The notes under the pieces are model-generated. The model saw only the letters and a program-made list of their open reading frames with translations, searched no databases and was not told the origin of the DNA. A stretch of DNA of 64,000 bases from Aradus depressus (taxonomy: Eukaryota; Arthropoda; Insecta; Hemiptera; Aradidae): NCBI GenBank assembly GCA_963662175.1, contig OY759223.1, positions 15,726,249 to 15,790,248 on the forward strand, given 5' to 3'. The stretch's first letter is position 1. Every line of letters begins with the position of its first letter. Positions 1-11,574 of this stretch are shown here, piece after piece. Both the position numbers and the translations under genes were made by a program.

Positions 1-861
1 ATATTAACCTATTAAATATGAACCGAGCATAAAAATAGTTAGCCAAGTCTATCTTAGAAGTTTCAAATTGAGGAGGGGGGAATGATTTAAATCAGTTTGT
101 TCGTTGAGTAGTTTGTAATGTGTGTCTTTGTTGTATTTGTTGATTTCCATGGCTTCTAACAGAGATAACTCCCTTCCTTTAGAAGCCAAGTGTAGTATGT
201 TGGGTTTAGTCTGTACACTTGAGAATGCTCTAACGAGCGAAATATATTGTGTTTTTCATATAAATAAAGTGGAATTTTTTGACTCGTTCTAAGTTTTTTA
301 TTCATTAGTATAATAAGTAACATTTTTGATGAGATTTTTTGTCAGGAGTAACAGTTTTTCGCTTAAATCGAAGAAACGTCTAAAAAAATGAGTTTCAAGA
401 TTACATTTCAGAACGGTTTTTGGCTTGTATCTCGCAAACCGGGAGACCTGCGAAAAATCCTATTTCGTGTAAAATGTGCCTTTTAGTTTTTTCTACAACT
501 TTTATTTGAAAAGATTTTTGATTAGGTCATAAACATAAGCGGTATCTTGTAAATATAGTTAGGCCCCGAAATAAAGTGGTCTTAATTTTCGGCCAAAATT
601 TAAGTTAGCTACATGCGACATCTTGATACCAAAATTTAAGTTCAAAGCTACAATTGTTTTAAGAGGGTTCACAACTTTCAAATCACACACACAGGCAGAC
701 AAAAATGGTCAAAACGTATTCGGGGAACTTTGAAACGTGAAAATCTGTTGAAAACTCTATTCTCTAGGAAAATAAAATAATAAATGATGTAGCCATTGCA
801 AGACTTTCTTATCTCCTCCCTATAATAATTGTCGATGTACCGAATAGTAAATTTAGTGAGG
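1..861. other. unassigned AT-rich intronic sequence
   Basis: I see no coding signal, SINE or DR1 homology here. It lies upstream of the first nemo exon in the window and is presumably intron. Confidence 0.4.
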
Positions 862-865
862 ACAT

Positions 866-1118
866 CGGGAGTTCAGGGTAGCGTGCTTGCCTTCTTAGCT
901 CAAGATCGTGGGTTCGAAACCCAGTCAAAGTACTTAGCTCTTTATATGCGAGGTGAAACGACCTTGAGCACACCGTCCTTCTGTTAAGCGATAGCCCCGA
1001 ATCTGTAGGATATCTGATACTCGTTAAAGACCACTACCATGGGTTGGCAAATTTCAGAACTCCCACAGTCCACCAGAACGCTGAATGAGTCCACAATAGC
1101 TAAATCGTCACAATAACT
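866..1118 (+). repeat. SN1 SINE, near full length, diverged
   Basis: It has a tRNA-like head with B box GGTTCGAAACCC near 911, then the conserved body (CCGTCCTTC, CGTTAAAGACC, CTCCCACAG). It ends in the ACAATAACTAACTA type of tail. The A box is degraded. Confidence 0.8.
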
Positions 1119-1127
1119 AACTAATAC

Positions 1128-1221
1128 AATTTAGTATGTTGATTCTGAAGTCTGACTAATAACGTAGTTCATCAATTTGCTCTGGGGACGTACATTGCCG
1201 GTCATTCAGCGACTTTTTTTT
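1128..1221 (+). repeat. DR1 3'-end fragment
   Basis: It matches the DR1 3' terminus (CAATTTAGTATG ... GGGACGTACATTGCCGG) and ends in a T-run. It directly follows the SN1 tail. Confidence 0.65.
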
Positions 1222-1573
1222 TTCTCCTTTCTATATTGTATTCTGCAGATGTATATCCTAGACAAGAACAGCTGGTAAATTTACAATTATATGCTCTATG
1301 GCATGGAGTCGTCCTTACTTTTACGTGATGTGCATTTTAACTAGTTCTTGTTATCAGGGAACCTGCATCACTCGCACCCCCCGGATGTTATCAGCTTTAA
1401 ACGCCATCGCTAGTCTCTTGGAAAATGTTTATATTCAAAATCCGTTACATCCCAATGAACAACATGAATTATGGAGATCATATGATACGTTAAGTTAAGC
1501 ACGATGAAGGCTCCCTCATAATAAATCATCTAAATATTTTTAGTCTTTTTTTTCATACGTTGGGACGACAGTT

Positions 1574-1829
1574 AGTTATTGTGACATGCCCGGGCTTTAA
1601 ATATGAGACTAAATCGCCTACCACCAGAGTGCTCTTTTGTCACTCTGGTGGACATGAGCCATGATTGCTGTGGGAGGTTGAGTGACTTGGTACAGGCTCG
1701 GGGCCATCGCTTAACGTCCAATCCGAAGGACGGCGTGCTCAAGATTTTTTTACCTTCTAGTTGGGGGTTTTGAACCCGTGATCTTGAGCTCAGTAAGCTA
1801 GCATGCTACTTTTGAGCTACCGGCGCCCC
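1574..1829 (-). repeat. SN1 SINE, near full length
   Basis: On the minus strand it starts GGCGCCGGTAGCTCA at the right end, shows the B box near 1775, and ends with ACAATAACTAACT at 1574. The body is partly deleted. Confidence 0.88.
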
Positions 1830-1969
1830 TAGGATTCATTGTTTTAAGCCCCAATGTAAGTCAATTATTGATTTTTATGAATACAAAAATGTCCTGTCTG
1901 TAATGTGTATATATCGGTATATATCGCAAATAAATTGTATATGTACATCCAGAGAAATTTATGTAATCG

Positions 1970-2400
1970 GTCAGAAATTAGAATTTGATTTTTTACCGGA
2001 ATATTTTAGTGTGTCTGTCTATGTTCACGATAACTCTCGATAGAATAAATGTATCGACAAATACATATATATATAATTTTATGTGTGTATCCAGAGCCTC
2101 ATGACGATACCTATTATTGATTTTCAGTCAAATCGGCCAAAGAAGGAGCTTGAAATTCTACACGTTTATTTATTTTTTATTTTTCTACACATTTATTTAT
2201 ATATTATTATATATTTCTATAATATGTAATGATTATATCGTCATAATATTACATAGCATACATTCATAGGTGACATTCTTTAATGGATTCTGGATCACAT
2301 TGACACGTATTAATTTTCAGCCATATCGACCGAAGGGAAAGGAAGACATAACTTAAAAACCTTTGTAACTGTTGATGTTTTGTGTTTAAATAATATTATT
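1970..2400 (+). repeat. DR1 copy, diverged, 5' half
   Basis: It contains GATAACTCTCGATAG, TATCCAGAGCC and two copies of the TTTTCAGNCANATCG block (near 2123 and 2320), which mark two internal units. Confidence 0.65.
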
Positions 2401-2611
2401 TAATTCTTTGATTGTGTGCCCCAAATATAGATGTCGTGTTGAGAAGTTTTTATGTATCGACGTCATGCAATGCGTATCTTCAGATATTTATATAAAAAAA
2501 AGCTTGTGACATAAAGCCATATTATTTACAATCTTATTGTGCTCTAAACCAAACTCTTGTTTTCAGTGCAACTGCATCGTCATCAGTCGCACGTATATTA
2601 ATACACTTAAA

Positions 2612-2925
2612 AAGTCGTTGGTGAATCATCTGCTATGTACTTCCCCAGAAAGTATTAATCAGTTATGTTTTCGCTCTCCCTCTAAAGCCAATGGTCCGTT
2701 TGGGCTAAAAATCAATAGGTGACTTATATATTGGCCTCTGAATCCTCATACTAAATTTTGTGTCGATACATTCATTACATCGGCAGTTATTAGGGTATTT
2801 AAGTCGAGCCCCTCTTCGCTGATTCATCCCTTTCCTTCGACCGATTTTGCGGAAAATCATTAGATGTCGTTCTTAAAGGGCTCTGAATTTATTTGATATT
2901 TCTTGTCAGAACATTCATTAGATAG
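2612..2925 (-). repeat. DR1 copy, 3' half
   Basis: Reverse DR1: TTGGTGAATCATCTGC, TGTACTTCCCCAGAA, CGATACATTCATTACATC and CGACCGATTTTGCGG occur in the order expected for the minus orientation. Confidence 0.8.
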
Positions 2926-3111
2926 GTAGATCGATAAACTTTTATTGCACTAAAGATTACAACCTTTATGGCAATGAGGTTTTTTTTTTTGGTTTTTTTT
3001 TACAAAATACATATTCTTATAGTTATATAAAATAAAATAAAAAATATCTATGTATAGAATTGTACAAAATAGGCAATATAGCAATTAAATAAAAATATGT
3101 CAATAATATAA

Positions 3112-3246
3112 AACCGCCGAAGGACGGCGTGCTTAAGTTTATTTTACCTCCCAGATAAAATAAACTAAGGGCCTCGGTCGGGTTTCGAACCCACGTTATT
3201 GAGCTCAGAAGACAAGCACTCATATCACTGAGCTACCGGCGCCCCT
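3112..3246 (-). repeat. SN1 SINE, head half only
   Basis: Only the tRNA-like head and first body block remain (GACGGCGTGCTTAAG to CTACCGGCGCCCCT on the + strand). It is truncated in the middle of the body. Confidence 0.88.
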
Positions 3247-3362
3247 GATAAGGGAAAATAGTAAAATTGTTGTAACCATAACACAAAAATAAAACATGAA
3301 TTAAAAAAATTAATAAATAAAATAAAAAAATTATATATCCATCTTACATGCAACAAATTAAA

Positions 3363-3696
3363 TTAGGTTAGGTTAGGTTTTATGACTCATGCCCGGGCTT
3401 TAACTACGAGGTCATATTGCCTACTACCAGAGCGCTCTTTCGTCACTGGTGGACATGAGCCCGACTCTACTATGGGAGTCCTAAATTTTGCCTACCCTAA
3501 ATTTTTATTCACTTAGGGTAGGGGTCTTTAACGAGCACCTGACATCGTACAGGCTCGGGACCATCGCTTAACGTCCCATCCGAAGGACGGCGTGCTTAAG
3601 TTTATTAAATAAACTAAGGGCCTCGGTCGGGTTACGAATCCACGTTCTTGAGTTCAGAAGACAAGCACGCATACCACTGAGCTACCGGCGCCCTCT
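3363..3696 (-). repeat. SN1 SINE, full length, CCTAA tail
   Basis: All blocks are present, from a TTAGG x3 tail (3363-3377 on the + strand) through the tRNA-like head ending CTACCGGCGCCCTC. Confidence 0.93.
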
Positions 3697-3747
3697 CAAA
3701 TTAAATTATATTATTCTTTATTTTCAAGCCTATAGGAAAAAATAAGG

Positions 3748-4092
3748 GTTAGGTTAGGTTTTATGACTCATGCCCGGGCTTTAACTACGAGGTCATATCG
3801 CCTACTACCAGAGCGCTCTTTCGTCACTCTGGTGGACATGAGCCCGACTCTACTGTGGGAATCCTAAATTTTGCCTACCCTAAATTTTTATTCATCTAGG
3901 GTAGGGGTCTTTAACGAGTACCTGACATCGTACAGGCTCGGGACCATCGCTTAACGTCCCATCCGAAGGACGGCGTGCTTAAGTTTATTTAACCTCCCAG
4001 ATAAAATAAACTAAGGGCCTCGGTCGGGCTACGAACCCTTGACCTTGAGCTCAGAAGTCAAGCACGCATACCACTGAGCTACCGGCGCCCTC
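3748..4092 (-). repeat. SN1 SINE, full length, CCTAA tail
   Basis: Nearly identical to the copy ending 50 bp upstream and in the same orientation. The tail is TTAGG x2. At about 345 bp it is a good reference copy. Confidence 0.93.
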
Positions 4093-5010
4093 AGGAAAAA
4101 ATAAGAATAAATTGGTAATTTTTCTAACATCTTAGTTATTTAAAAAAATGCACAATTGGTGCATGCAGAGTCGTATTCTGGTCTGTTAGTGACAAAATTG
4201 TGGAGAAATGTTTGCCTGGGGATACACAAAGAGGGACAACAGAACAAAAAGTGTATGAGGTCGTCCTTTTCATCTAAGGTACAGAGCCTTCAGGTACTTT
4301 CAGGACAAAATTCATATCTAAACCCTCCAAGTAATATCCTGGAATTTCTATTGCTATTGTGGAGACGAATTTGAGCTAGAAGTCGGAGTTTTTCGATGTG
4401 GCAGTTTAATGAAAGATAGCTTTCCTGAGACTCTAAAGCACTAACCAATCGATAGAGGGAATTGTATTTCGAATTTAATATTGTATTTATATCTATACAG
4501 ACCAGTACGAAAACTGTGGTTCTGTTAATATTTCTTAAACACTATTATATACTCACGGATAGGTGTAACTCTTGAAACTGGATTTAGCCGCATCTATAAG
4601 GTACATAATAAAGGGGGAAACAATGATATATGGAATTAATATATATTGCCTGGCCAGGCTTATATTAAATAGAACAGGGCTTGACTGCTCGTTTGTCTAT
4701 AAGCAAACATAAACTGAGAAAACGTAATTAACAGATTGTGAACGGTTTCCCATGATGGAAACTACATAAGAAGCGAAGTACCACATGTACTTTCAGACAC
4801 TGAGTAACCAAACTGTACACAATACGGCTTGTAAGACCGTACTTCTATCACGAGAGTTATTTGGGCACTGGTTCGAGACCAGCTTGGTCGGTCGAGAGTG
4901 GGGGGAAAATCACTCATATCTATCCACTAATCCCTAGCAAAAATAGGCCCAAACAAGCGCTTATAGCCAATATTTGTATGTATTTATTTTTTTGCAATTA
5001 GAATTGATGA
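4093..5010. other. unassigned intronic sequence
   Basis: No recognisable gene. A B-box-like GGTTCGAGACC sits near 4871 in a possible second, degenerate tRNA-related repeat, but I see no A box. Confidence 0.3.
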
Positions 5011-5014
5011 GTTT

Positions 5015-5052
5015 TTTTCATGATGAGGGCAACCTCGAAAGCCGGTTAGGTA
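5015..5052 (+). repeat. PH element end fragment (hammerhead-like motif)
   Basis: TGATGAGGGCAACCTCGAAA followed by GCCGG matches the ends at 7801 and 56700. The leading CTGATGA is damaged (CATGATGA). Confidence 0.55.
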
Positions 5053-5414
5053 AAATCCAAATCAGTCAATGCAATTTTATTACGGAGTTCAATAAAAAAA
5101 AAACACATTAGAGTAATCAACTTATAATTTTCGACCCCATAAATCCGAATACATACTATTTGTCTTCCAGTGCTAACTATAAATGAGACAGTTAGTTCGT
5201 ATAGTGACAAGAACTAAAGATAGAAGAAGAGATAGTTTGAAGTTTAGAGATGTGGTGGGTTGACCTCGAACGGTGCCTGTCGAGTGTTGGCAAGGCAATT
5301 TTGCGTTGGCACTCAAACGGGGAAATGAAACCTTGCCCTTGTCTCTAACAGTTATCCTTCAACATTCGCGAATTCGTTATTCGTGAGTAACAAATATTCG
5401 CGAATGATTCAATC

Positions 5415-5560
5415 AATTTTTACTTCCTCTACTATTCAAAGTAGATGTAGTGGGGAAGTTACCTATGTAATCAGCTAAGTGAAAAAATGCCATAAGGATA
5501 ACAACTATTAATTTTCAGTCAAATCTGCCAAAGAGAAGAAGGGGAATTATAGGAGATGGT
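5415..5560 (+). repeat. DR1 copy with internal deletion
   Basis: The 5' palindrome remnant (TTACTTCCTCTA ... GGGGAAGTTA) is joined to a TTTTCAGTCAAATCTGCC unit. Confidence 0.6.
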
Positions 5561-6284
5561 CCAACTCAAAAATATGCAAAATTATTAGACCTATATGTGT
5601 CATTCATATGAGGATACATACACAACCGATACACAGAAAATATTATTTTTTTTATTCAAGCGGTCGTTCAACCGGGAAAGTAAAAAAAAAAGATATTTGA
5701 ATAGCTACGTCGCAAATCCACTAAATTTACGTACACGGACTTTTTTCTTTAATTTATTCAATTTTACTGAAATGTTAAAACTCATGTTTTTTTAAATGGG
5801 AATCGGAGTTTACTGGCACTCCTTTCAATAAATGTTAAGAGAATTTTTACTTATCCACCTATACGTAGTACAAGAGAAGATACAAGATACAAGAGAAGAT
5901 CCTTCAGATAACCCTAATAACGAATGAATTATAAATTTTGAACAAAATCAGTAAAATAGTTTCTGAGGGAGAGCAGAACTTGCGCTGGGAAAAGTACATT
6001 GCATGTACATCCGACGACATTTTTAAAATTATGTTTCATAAGAGCGTATATCTTTGTGAGTGATAAGTTTTTCATTTATTTTAAGTAGGTTTTGAGTTGC
6101 TCAAACCTGTGAATCCCCCACTTTTTCCAGGAACTTTTCAAAACTCCCAACAAAAGATTTTCCAACTTAAGAACAGCTTCTCTCAGTTTTCACAGAGGTG
6201 GAAATCCTCAAATACAAGGACAATGACACTACTCAAAAAACTTTTAAACCTTTTTTTCTCAAACTTCATTAATTCCAGCTTTTT

Positions 6285-7136
6285 CAATTCTCAATGGACG
6301 TTTCCCTCTTCTAAACTTTATTAATTTAGGAAGCGCTATCGAAATTCCTTATGAACAAATTCATATAACAAAGTCCACCCCAACTATTCAGTGTCTTGTC
6401 AATTCTCAATAAACGTTTTTCTTTCCTTCGAACATTATTAATTTAGAAGAGTTATCGAAATTCCTTATGAACGAATTCATATAACAAAATCCATCCCAAT
6501 TAGGTATTCAGTGTTGTCAATTCTCAATAAACGTTCTTCTTTCCTTCGAACATTATTAATTTAGAAGCGCTACCGAAATTCCTTATGAACAAATTCATAT
6601 AACAAAGTCCACCCCAACTATTCAGTGTTGTCAATTCTCAATAGACGTTTTTCGTCTTATCTATATTAATTTAGAAGCGCTTTTGAACAAACTTATCTAA
6701 CTAAGACAACGACAAATATTCATTGTTGTCAATTCTCAATAGACGTTTTTCGTCTTATCTATATTAATTTAGAAGCGCTTTTGAACAAACTTATCTAACT
6801 AAGACAACCACAAATATTCAGTGTTGTCAATTCCCAATAGACGTTTTTCGTCGTATCTGTATTAATTTAGAAGCGCTTTTCAACAAACTTATCTAATTAA
6901 GACAACCACAAATATTCAGTGTTGTCAATTCCCAATAGACGTTTTTCGTCTTATCTATATTAATTTAGAAGCGCTTTTCAACAAACTTATCTAACTAAGA
7001 CAACCACAAATATTCAGTGTTGTCAATTCTCAATAAACGTTTCCTGTTTTCTGAACTTTATTAGCTCAGCAGCGTTATCCAAATTGAATTTGAACAAATT
7101 CTTACGACCACTTTCACCACAACTAGTGTTGAAGAT
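6285..7136. repeat. minisatellite, 8 units, period shifts from about 115 to 98 bp
   Basis: The start of the conserved CAATTC(T/C)CAAT recurs at 6285, 6400, 6518, 6632, 6730, 6828, 6926 and 7024. The first three intervals are 114-118 bp. The next four are exactly 98 bp and those units lack part of the ATTCCTTATGAAC segment. The 98-bp units are almost identical, so they spread recently from one shortened unit. Confidence 0.93.
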
Positions 7137-7311
7137 ACTTCACCCTTATGTATATTGTGTGTTTCCGCGTATATGAATATAAATGAGACCGCTTAATGGT
7201 GTTTTGTTCGACCCGCATGCTGACTCAATAAAGAACAATTACTAACCCCTATAAGATCTCTTCATCAATTCACTTTTTTGTCCGTTAAAAAATAAAAAGT
7301 GATTTTTTCTA

Positions 7312-7334
7312 AAAAAAAAAAAAAAAAAAAAAAG
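7312..7334. repeat. poly(A) tract
   Basis: An uninterrupted A-run of more than 20 bases. It may be a retroelement tail but has no recognisable body. Confidence 0.7.
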
Positions 7335-7448
7335 TATTGATATGTTCAGTTTTTTTGTTCAGTACATAAAAAGTGTCCCCTGAGACAGAAACGCTAATGG
7401 AGATAGTAGTCAATGCGTTAAAAAATATATATATATTGAATGTATTGA

Positions 7449-7891
7449 TATGAAGATGGCTGATGTAGTGAGAAGTGATTATTTCACAGGATGTCAAATA
7501 TAAGATAGTCTGACCTCTCACAAATTTTTATTGGTAGTAATAGCTAGCCGGCTTTCGAGGTTTCCCTCATCATTAGGCAGTCTGATAAAAAATTAAAAAT
7601 TTTGAAAGAACTAAATAATATAATAAAAATAAATAAATAACAATCTAAAACATTAACAATTTAAAATATCATGGATGGGGACAGACGAGTTATCCCTGAT
7701 GTCCATGATATTTTAAATTGTTAATGTTTTAGATTGTTATTTATTTATTTTTATTATATTATTTAGTTCTTTCAAAATTTTTAATTTTTTATCAGACTGC
7801 CTGATGATGAGGGAAACCTCGAAAGCCGGCTAGCTATTACTACCAATAAAAATCTGTGAGAGGTCAGACTATCTTATATTTGACATCCTGT
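7449..7891. mobile_element. palindromic PH (Penelope-like) element with 193-bp arms
   Basis: The region 7484-7893 is one near-perfect inverted repeat with arms of about 193 bp around a loop of about 25 bp (7677-7701). The right arm carries CTGATGA at 7801-7807, a GAGG/CCTC stem and GAAA at 7821-7824, a hammerhead-like core also found at 24463 and 56700. The left arm has its complement. An 11-bp direct repeat GAATGTATTGA flanks the insert (7438-7448 and 7892-7902), a likely target duplication. Assignment to Penelope-like elements is inferred from the ribozyme-like end. Confidence 0.75.
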
Positions 7892-8010
7892 GAATGTATT
7901 GACACAAAATTTCATATTTAAATTCAAAACCCCGTAAGGCATTTATAAATGCCGATGTAATGAATGTATCCACATAAAATTTAATATGTCAAATATTAAG
8001 TTATAGCCAA
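7892..8010 (+). repeat. DR1 internal fragment
   Basis: It contains GAATGTATTGACACAAAAT, AAACCCCGTAAGGC and TGCCGATGTAATGAATG, all DR1 unit sequence, and abuts the palindrome. Confidence 0.75.
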
Positions 8011-9073
8011 TTTTTTTAAATGTATTATTATTTTTTATAATTTAAGTAGTAATCTATTGAATAATCTTGTTTATTGTAATTCAAATTCATTGCAGTTTCG
8101 ATTTTACAACAGTGAGAAATTGTTGTTTGAATATTTATCAAGGGAGTGAACATCAATTTTGTAGCAAGTTACTCGACTGTCTCAGAGAGGAAACGGCTGG
8201 ACTTGCCAAACTAGAGTCTGCTCATTACTCAATCTTAAGTTAAATTAATAGTAATTCAAATAGTGAGATATGAGATCTTCCTTTATGTAAATTAGACAAA
8301 TCTTGTTCGTCTTCCAGATGAGACTTAACTTTATATTAATTTCTATAGCTATTTTTCCCTGGGCGCTCTGTTGCTATGAAATTTTAAATTTATTATTCCC
8401 TCAACATTTACAAAGGAATTTTCTACCTGTGTAGGCCCCACAAGCTCTGTACAGGCGTGAGCTCACACACTCTACGGTGAAACTGTGCAGGTTTCAGTTC
8501 AAATCATGGCATCGGAGAGCGATATGTTTGCAGCCCTTTTTGTGATAAAAACAAAAAAAACATCGAAAGAACCTTCAAAAATTGGTTGCTAAAAAGACCA
8601 ACATTTAGTCATATAAACCTGCTAAATTAATTCAAATTTGAACCAAAGGATTATCGAAAATATTTGAGAATGAATGAAATGGTAGTACACCTTATTTTTT
8701 TATTTTCCATAAACTGGGTTCACTCTTATACGTCTCCTCCATAACTTTTAGTGACAAGTTTTGCTTAGACATGTTCTTTTGAACTAAAAACAAAACAAAT
8801 GTAAAGAAATAAAAACCAATTAAAACGAATGTAAACAAAGAAGTGGACATGTAAAGAAACCTGCACTTCTGCAACCTGGCTAAACCTTGTCTCACTGCGC
8901 AGCTTATCTGCCCAACTCTGGCGCAAGTAAACATATCTTTTTCGATATCTTCTCCGGTCGCCTGCACAGGTCGAAAAACCTGCGCAGGTGGTTCCCATAC
9001 ACGGTCCGGTTTGTCTGAGCGTCTGTGGCCGCCTTTACTCTGCACTTCATTCTAAACTTACTTTTGTTATGAA
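8011..9073. other. unassigned intronic sequence
   Basis: No gene recognised. Overlapping short minus-strand open frames at 8692-9086 have no familiar motif, and their mutual overlap argues against coding. Confidence 0.3.
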
Positions 9074-9113
9074 GGGATAAGAACATTGGATGCTTAGGTC
9101 CCTAGGTGTACAC
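9074..9113 (-). repeat. fragment of dispersed repeat R3
   Basis: GGATGCTTAGGTCCCTAGGTG is the reverse complement of the segment near 25783-25803, apart from small differences nearby. Confidence 0.5.
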
Positions 9114-9371
9114 ACCAGCCCTACCAAAATTTATATACAATAGATTACTTCCCCTATACACTATTTCCGATGCATGTCCTTAGCCACAATAATAGGATAT
9201 AGGATATTTGGTTGGAAGCCAACTATTCTTTTTAGGAGAAAAATATCTGGCCAAGATATTATGGGTTTATTTAAACCTGACTTTTATACAATAGTAGACA
9301 TTCTTAATTCTTTTAGTTTCCTCAAAATTATTTTTAAAGCATAACTAACAAATACTTACAAATTGGCTAAG

Positions 9372-9516
9372 CCGCTCCTGAATCACCGACAGTGTACTTC
9401 CCCAGTGTGAATTAATTAACTAAATGTTCGCTCTCTCTCAGAAATCAATTTATTTTGTTTGAAAATCAATAGGCTTCTCAAACTACATTTTGTGATGATA
9501 TATTGGCTATACTGTC
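9372..9516 (-). repeat. DR1, 3' part, split by the MITE at 9519
   Basis: Reverse DR1 3' end (GAATCACCGACAGTGTACTTCCCCAG). The same copy continues at 10490. Confidence 0.75.
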
Positions 9517-9518
9517 TA

Positions 9519-9536
9519 GAGTGGTCCAAAAATGAC

Positions 9537-9567
<31 letters not shown>

Positions 9568-10487
9568 GTGCACCCCCTAGTTTGGAAGAACTCGACGAAA
9601 GAAAAATTTTGGCGCAAAAAAAAAACAAAAAATATTTTAAATAACCCGTGCCCCACGACATTTGAATTTTAAATGGAATTTAACATGGGTTCTCATATGT
9701 ATTAAAGTTGAAACAATATGGCGCTTCCACGTTTCATCAAAATGGGCTAAAAATGTCTCACATTATGGTTTGTGGGGTCGGAGAACACGAATTTGACGTC
9801 AAAAAGTTATTTTGACACATGACAGCTGTCAAAAACGCTGTCAGCGAAATGACAATAACATTTTTTATCATTTAACAATAGGTAAATTCATTTTATTAAG
9901 TGTTTTGGAGATCGCTGATTATGAATTTGATGTCAAAAAATAATTTTGACTCTTGACATCTGTCACAAATGCTGTCAACAAATCCGTGTAATCGAGAGGA
10001 AAATTCGAGTTAATACCAATGTCCTAAACACAATTCAATAATTTTTTCATTTGGTTTCTGGACATAATCAGAATACATAAATTCTTCCAGTCATTTTCAG
10101 TTTTGATATATTTTATTTACGAATTACAGCGACTTCAAAGACACTTAATAAAATGAATTTACCGATTGTTAAATGAGAAAAAATGTTATTGTCATTTTGT
10201 TGACAGCGTTTTTGACAGCTGTCATGTGTCAAAATAACTTTTTGACGTCAAATTCGTGTTCTTCGACCCCAAAAACCATAATATGGAAAATGTTTAGCCC
10301 ATTTTGATGAAACGTGGAAGCGCCATATTGTTTCAATTTTAATACATATGAAAACCCATGTTAAATTCCATTTAAAATTCAAATGCCGTGGGGCACGGGT
10401 TTTTTGGTGCCAACATTTTTCTTTCTTCGAGTTCTTCCTAACTACCGTGCACCTTTTTTTTTTTAAATTGTCATTTTTGGACCACCC
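9519..10487. mobile_element. 969-bp inverted-repeat MITE, TA target duplication
   Basis: The element begins GAGTGGTCCAAAAATGACAA and ends with the complement TTGTCATTTTTGGACCACCC. It is flanked by TA on both sides (9517-9518, 10488-10489). Arms of about 360-400 bp pair across the element. The spacer near 9921-9980 holds an extra diverged copy of the arm segment TTTGACGTCAAAAAGTT ... GACAGCTGTCA. There is no transposase. The TA duplication suggests mobilisation by a Tc1/mariner-type or similar enzyme, but the terminus is not one I can assign. It interrupts a DR1 copy. Confidence 0.9.
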
Positions 10488-10489
10488 TA

Positions 10490-10690
10490 ATACCGACAGT
10501 TATTTAGGATTATTGTGTTTGGCCCTTCTCTGATTTTTCATTTTCCTTTGGCCGATTTGACTGAAGAGAGGTATCGTCCTTATTTTCTTTCATTTTCGAA
10601 ACCAAAACGTGAAATTCCGATGAAAACACAACATCGAAGTTGTGGCCGATTATAAAACATCTCCTATACTAGAGAAGGAGAAATGGAATG
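10490..10690 (-). repeat. DR1, 5' part, continuing the copy at 9372
   Basis: GGCCGATTTGACTGAAGAG, GTGAAATTCCGATGAAAAC and a CATCTCCTATACTAG 5' palindrome remnant, reverse orientation. Confidence 0.75.
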
Positions 10691-11073
10691 GACGAGTAGA
10701 GAGAGCACTGCTACTATGGCCAATTGCCAACTTCATCATTCCCTTATTTTCTTCCTATACTGGCCCTTTGAGAAAGTTACGTGCAACTCGACTGTTTCTT
10801 CTCCCTTTGATCCTAGTGTCTTAGTTGCCTCAGATCCTCCACTTCAACCTCTGTCTCTCTTATTCACACTCCTTTATCCTCGTTCCTCTTCATCCTTGGA
10901 CCTCTGTTTCCGTCGTACATAGGGATCATCCTCTTGGGCTTCTTCCTTCCGGTCTCTGCTGCTCTATAATACTGTCCTTCTTTCAAGGTTAGTTGATGCT
11001 CTTTTAGGGTTTCTTTGTAGATCGCGATCCTTCCTCTTGCAAAATATAGCTCTGTGTGATACATGTATCGCGA

Positions 11074-11376
11074 GGGCGCCGGTAGCTCAGTGGTATGCGT
11101 GCTTGTCTTCTGAGCTCAAGATCGTTCGCGACCGAGGCCCTTAGTTTATTTTATCTGGGAGGTAAAATAAATTTAAGCACGCCGTTCTTCGGATGGGACG
11201 CTAAGCGATGGTCCCGAGCCTGTACGATGTCAGGTACTCGTTAAAGACCCCTACCCTAGGTGAAATTTAGGGTAGACAAAATTTAGGACTCCCACAGTAG
11301 AGACGGGCTCATGTCCACCAGATTGACGAAAGAGCGCTCTGGTAGTAGGCGATATGACCTTGTAGTTAAAGTTTGG
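11074..11376 (+). repeat. SN1 SINE, near full length
   Basis: It has a clear head GGCGCCGGTAGCTCAGTGG with A box at 11082-11092, then the body to GTAGTTAAAGTTTGG. The B box is deleted (GATCGTTCGCGACCG), so this copy is transcriptionally dead. Confidence 0.93.
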
Positions 11377-11423
11377 CGTTACCTAGTTACCTTTTACTCC
11401 CCTATACTAAGTATAGGGGTGTG

Positions 11424-11527
11424 TTAGTTAAAAAAAATTATAAATGTTGTTAAATAAAATATAAATATATAAATAATAATTGAAAATAAAATTACCACAT
11501 TTCCTGTAGAAATTATAAGCTGGTCAC
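11424..11527 (+). repeat. dispersed repeat shared with 51970-52065
   Basis: TTACCACATTTCCTGTAGAA and the AT-rich lead-in of AAATAAA blocks recur at 51970-52065. Nature unknown. Confidence 0.6.
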
Positions 11528-11574
11528 TGTCCACTTCCACATCTCAACTTCGGAATTGGCAGAAAGGAAGAGAC

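Noticed and set aside
4822..4975. A second tRNA-derived SINE family
   Set aside because: A B-box-like GGTTCGAGACC is present, but there is no A box and I saw no second copy in the window.
6285..7136. CRISPR-like array
   Set aside because: The repeats are contiguous, with no unique spacers of constant length, and the genome is eukaryotic. It is a minisatellite.
8692..9086. Three overlapping minus-strand open frames
   Set aside because: Different frames over the same bases, with no domain, no splice-site context and no repeat homology that supports coding.
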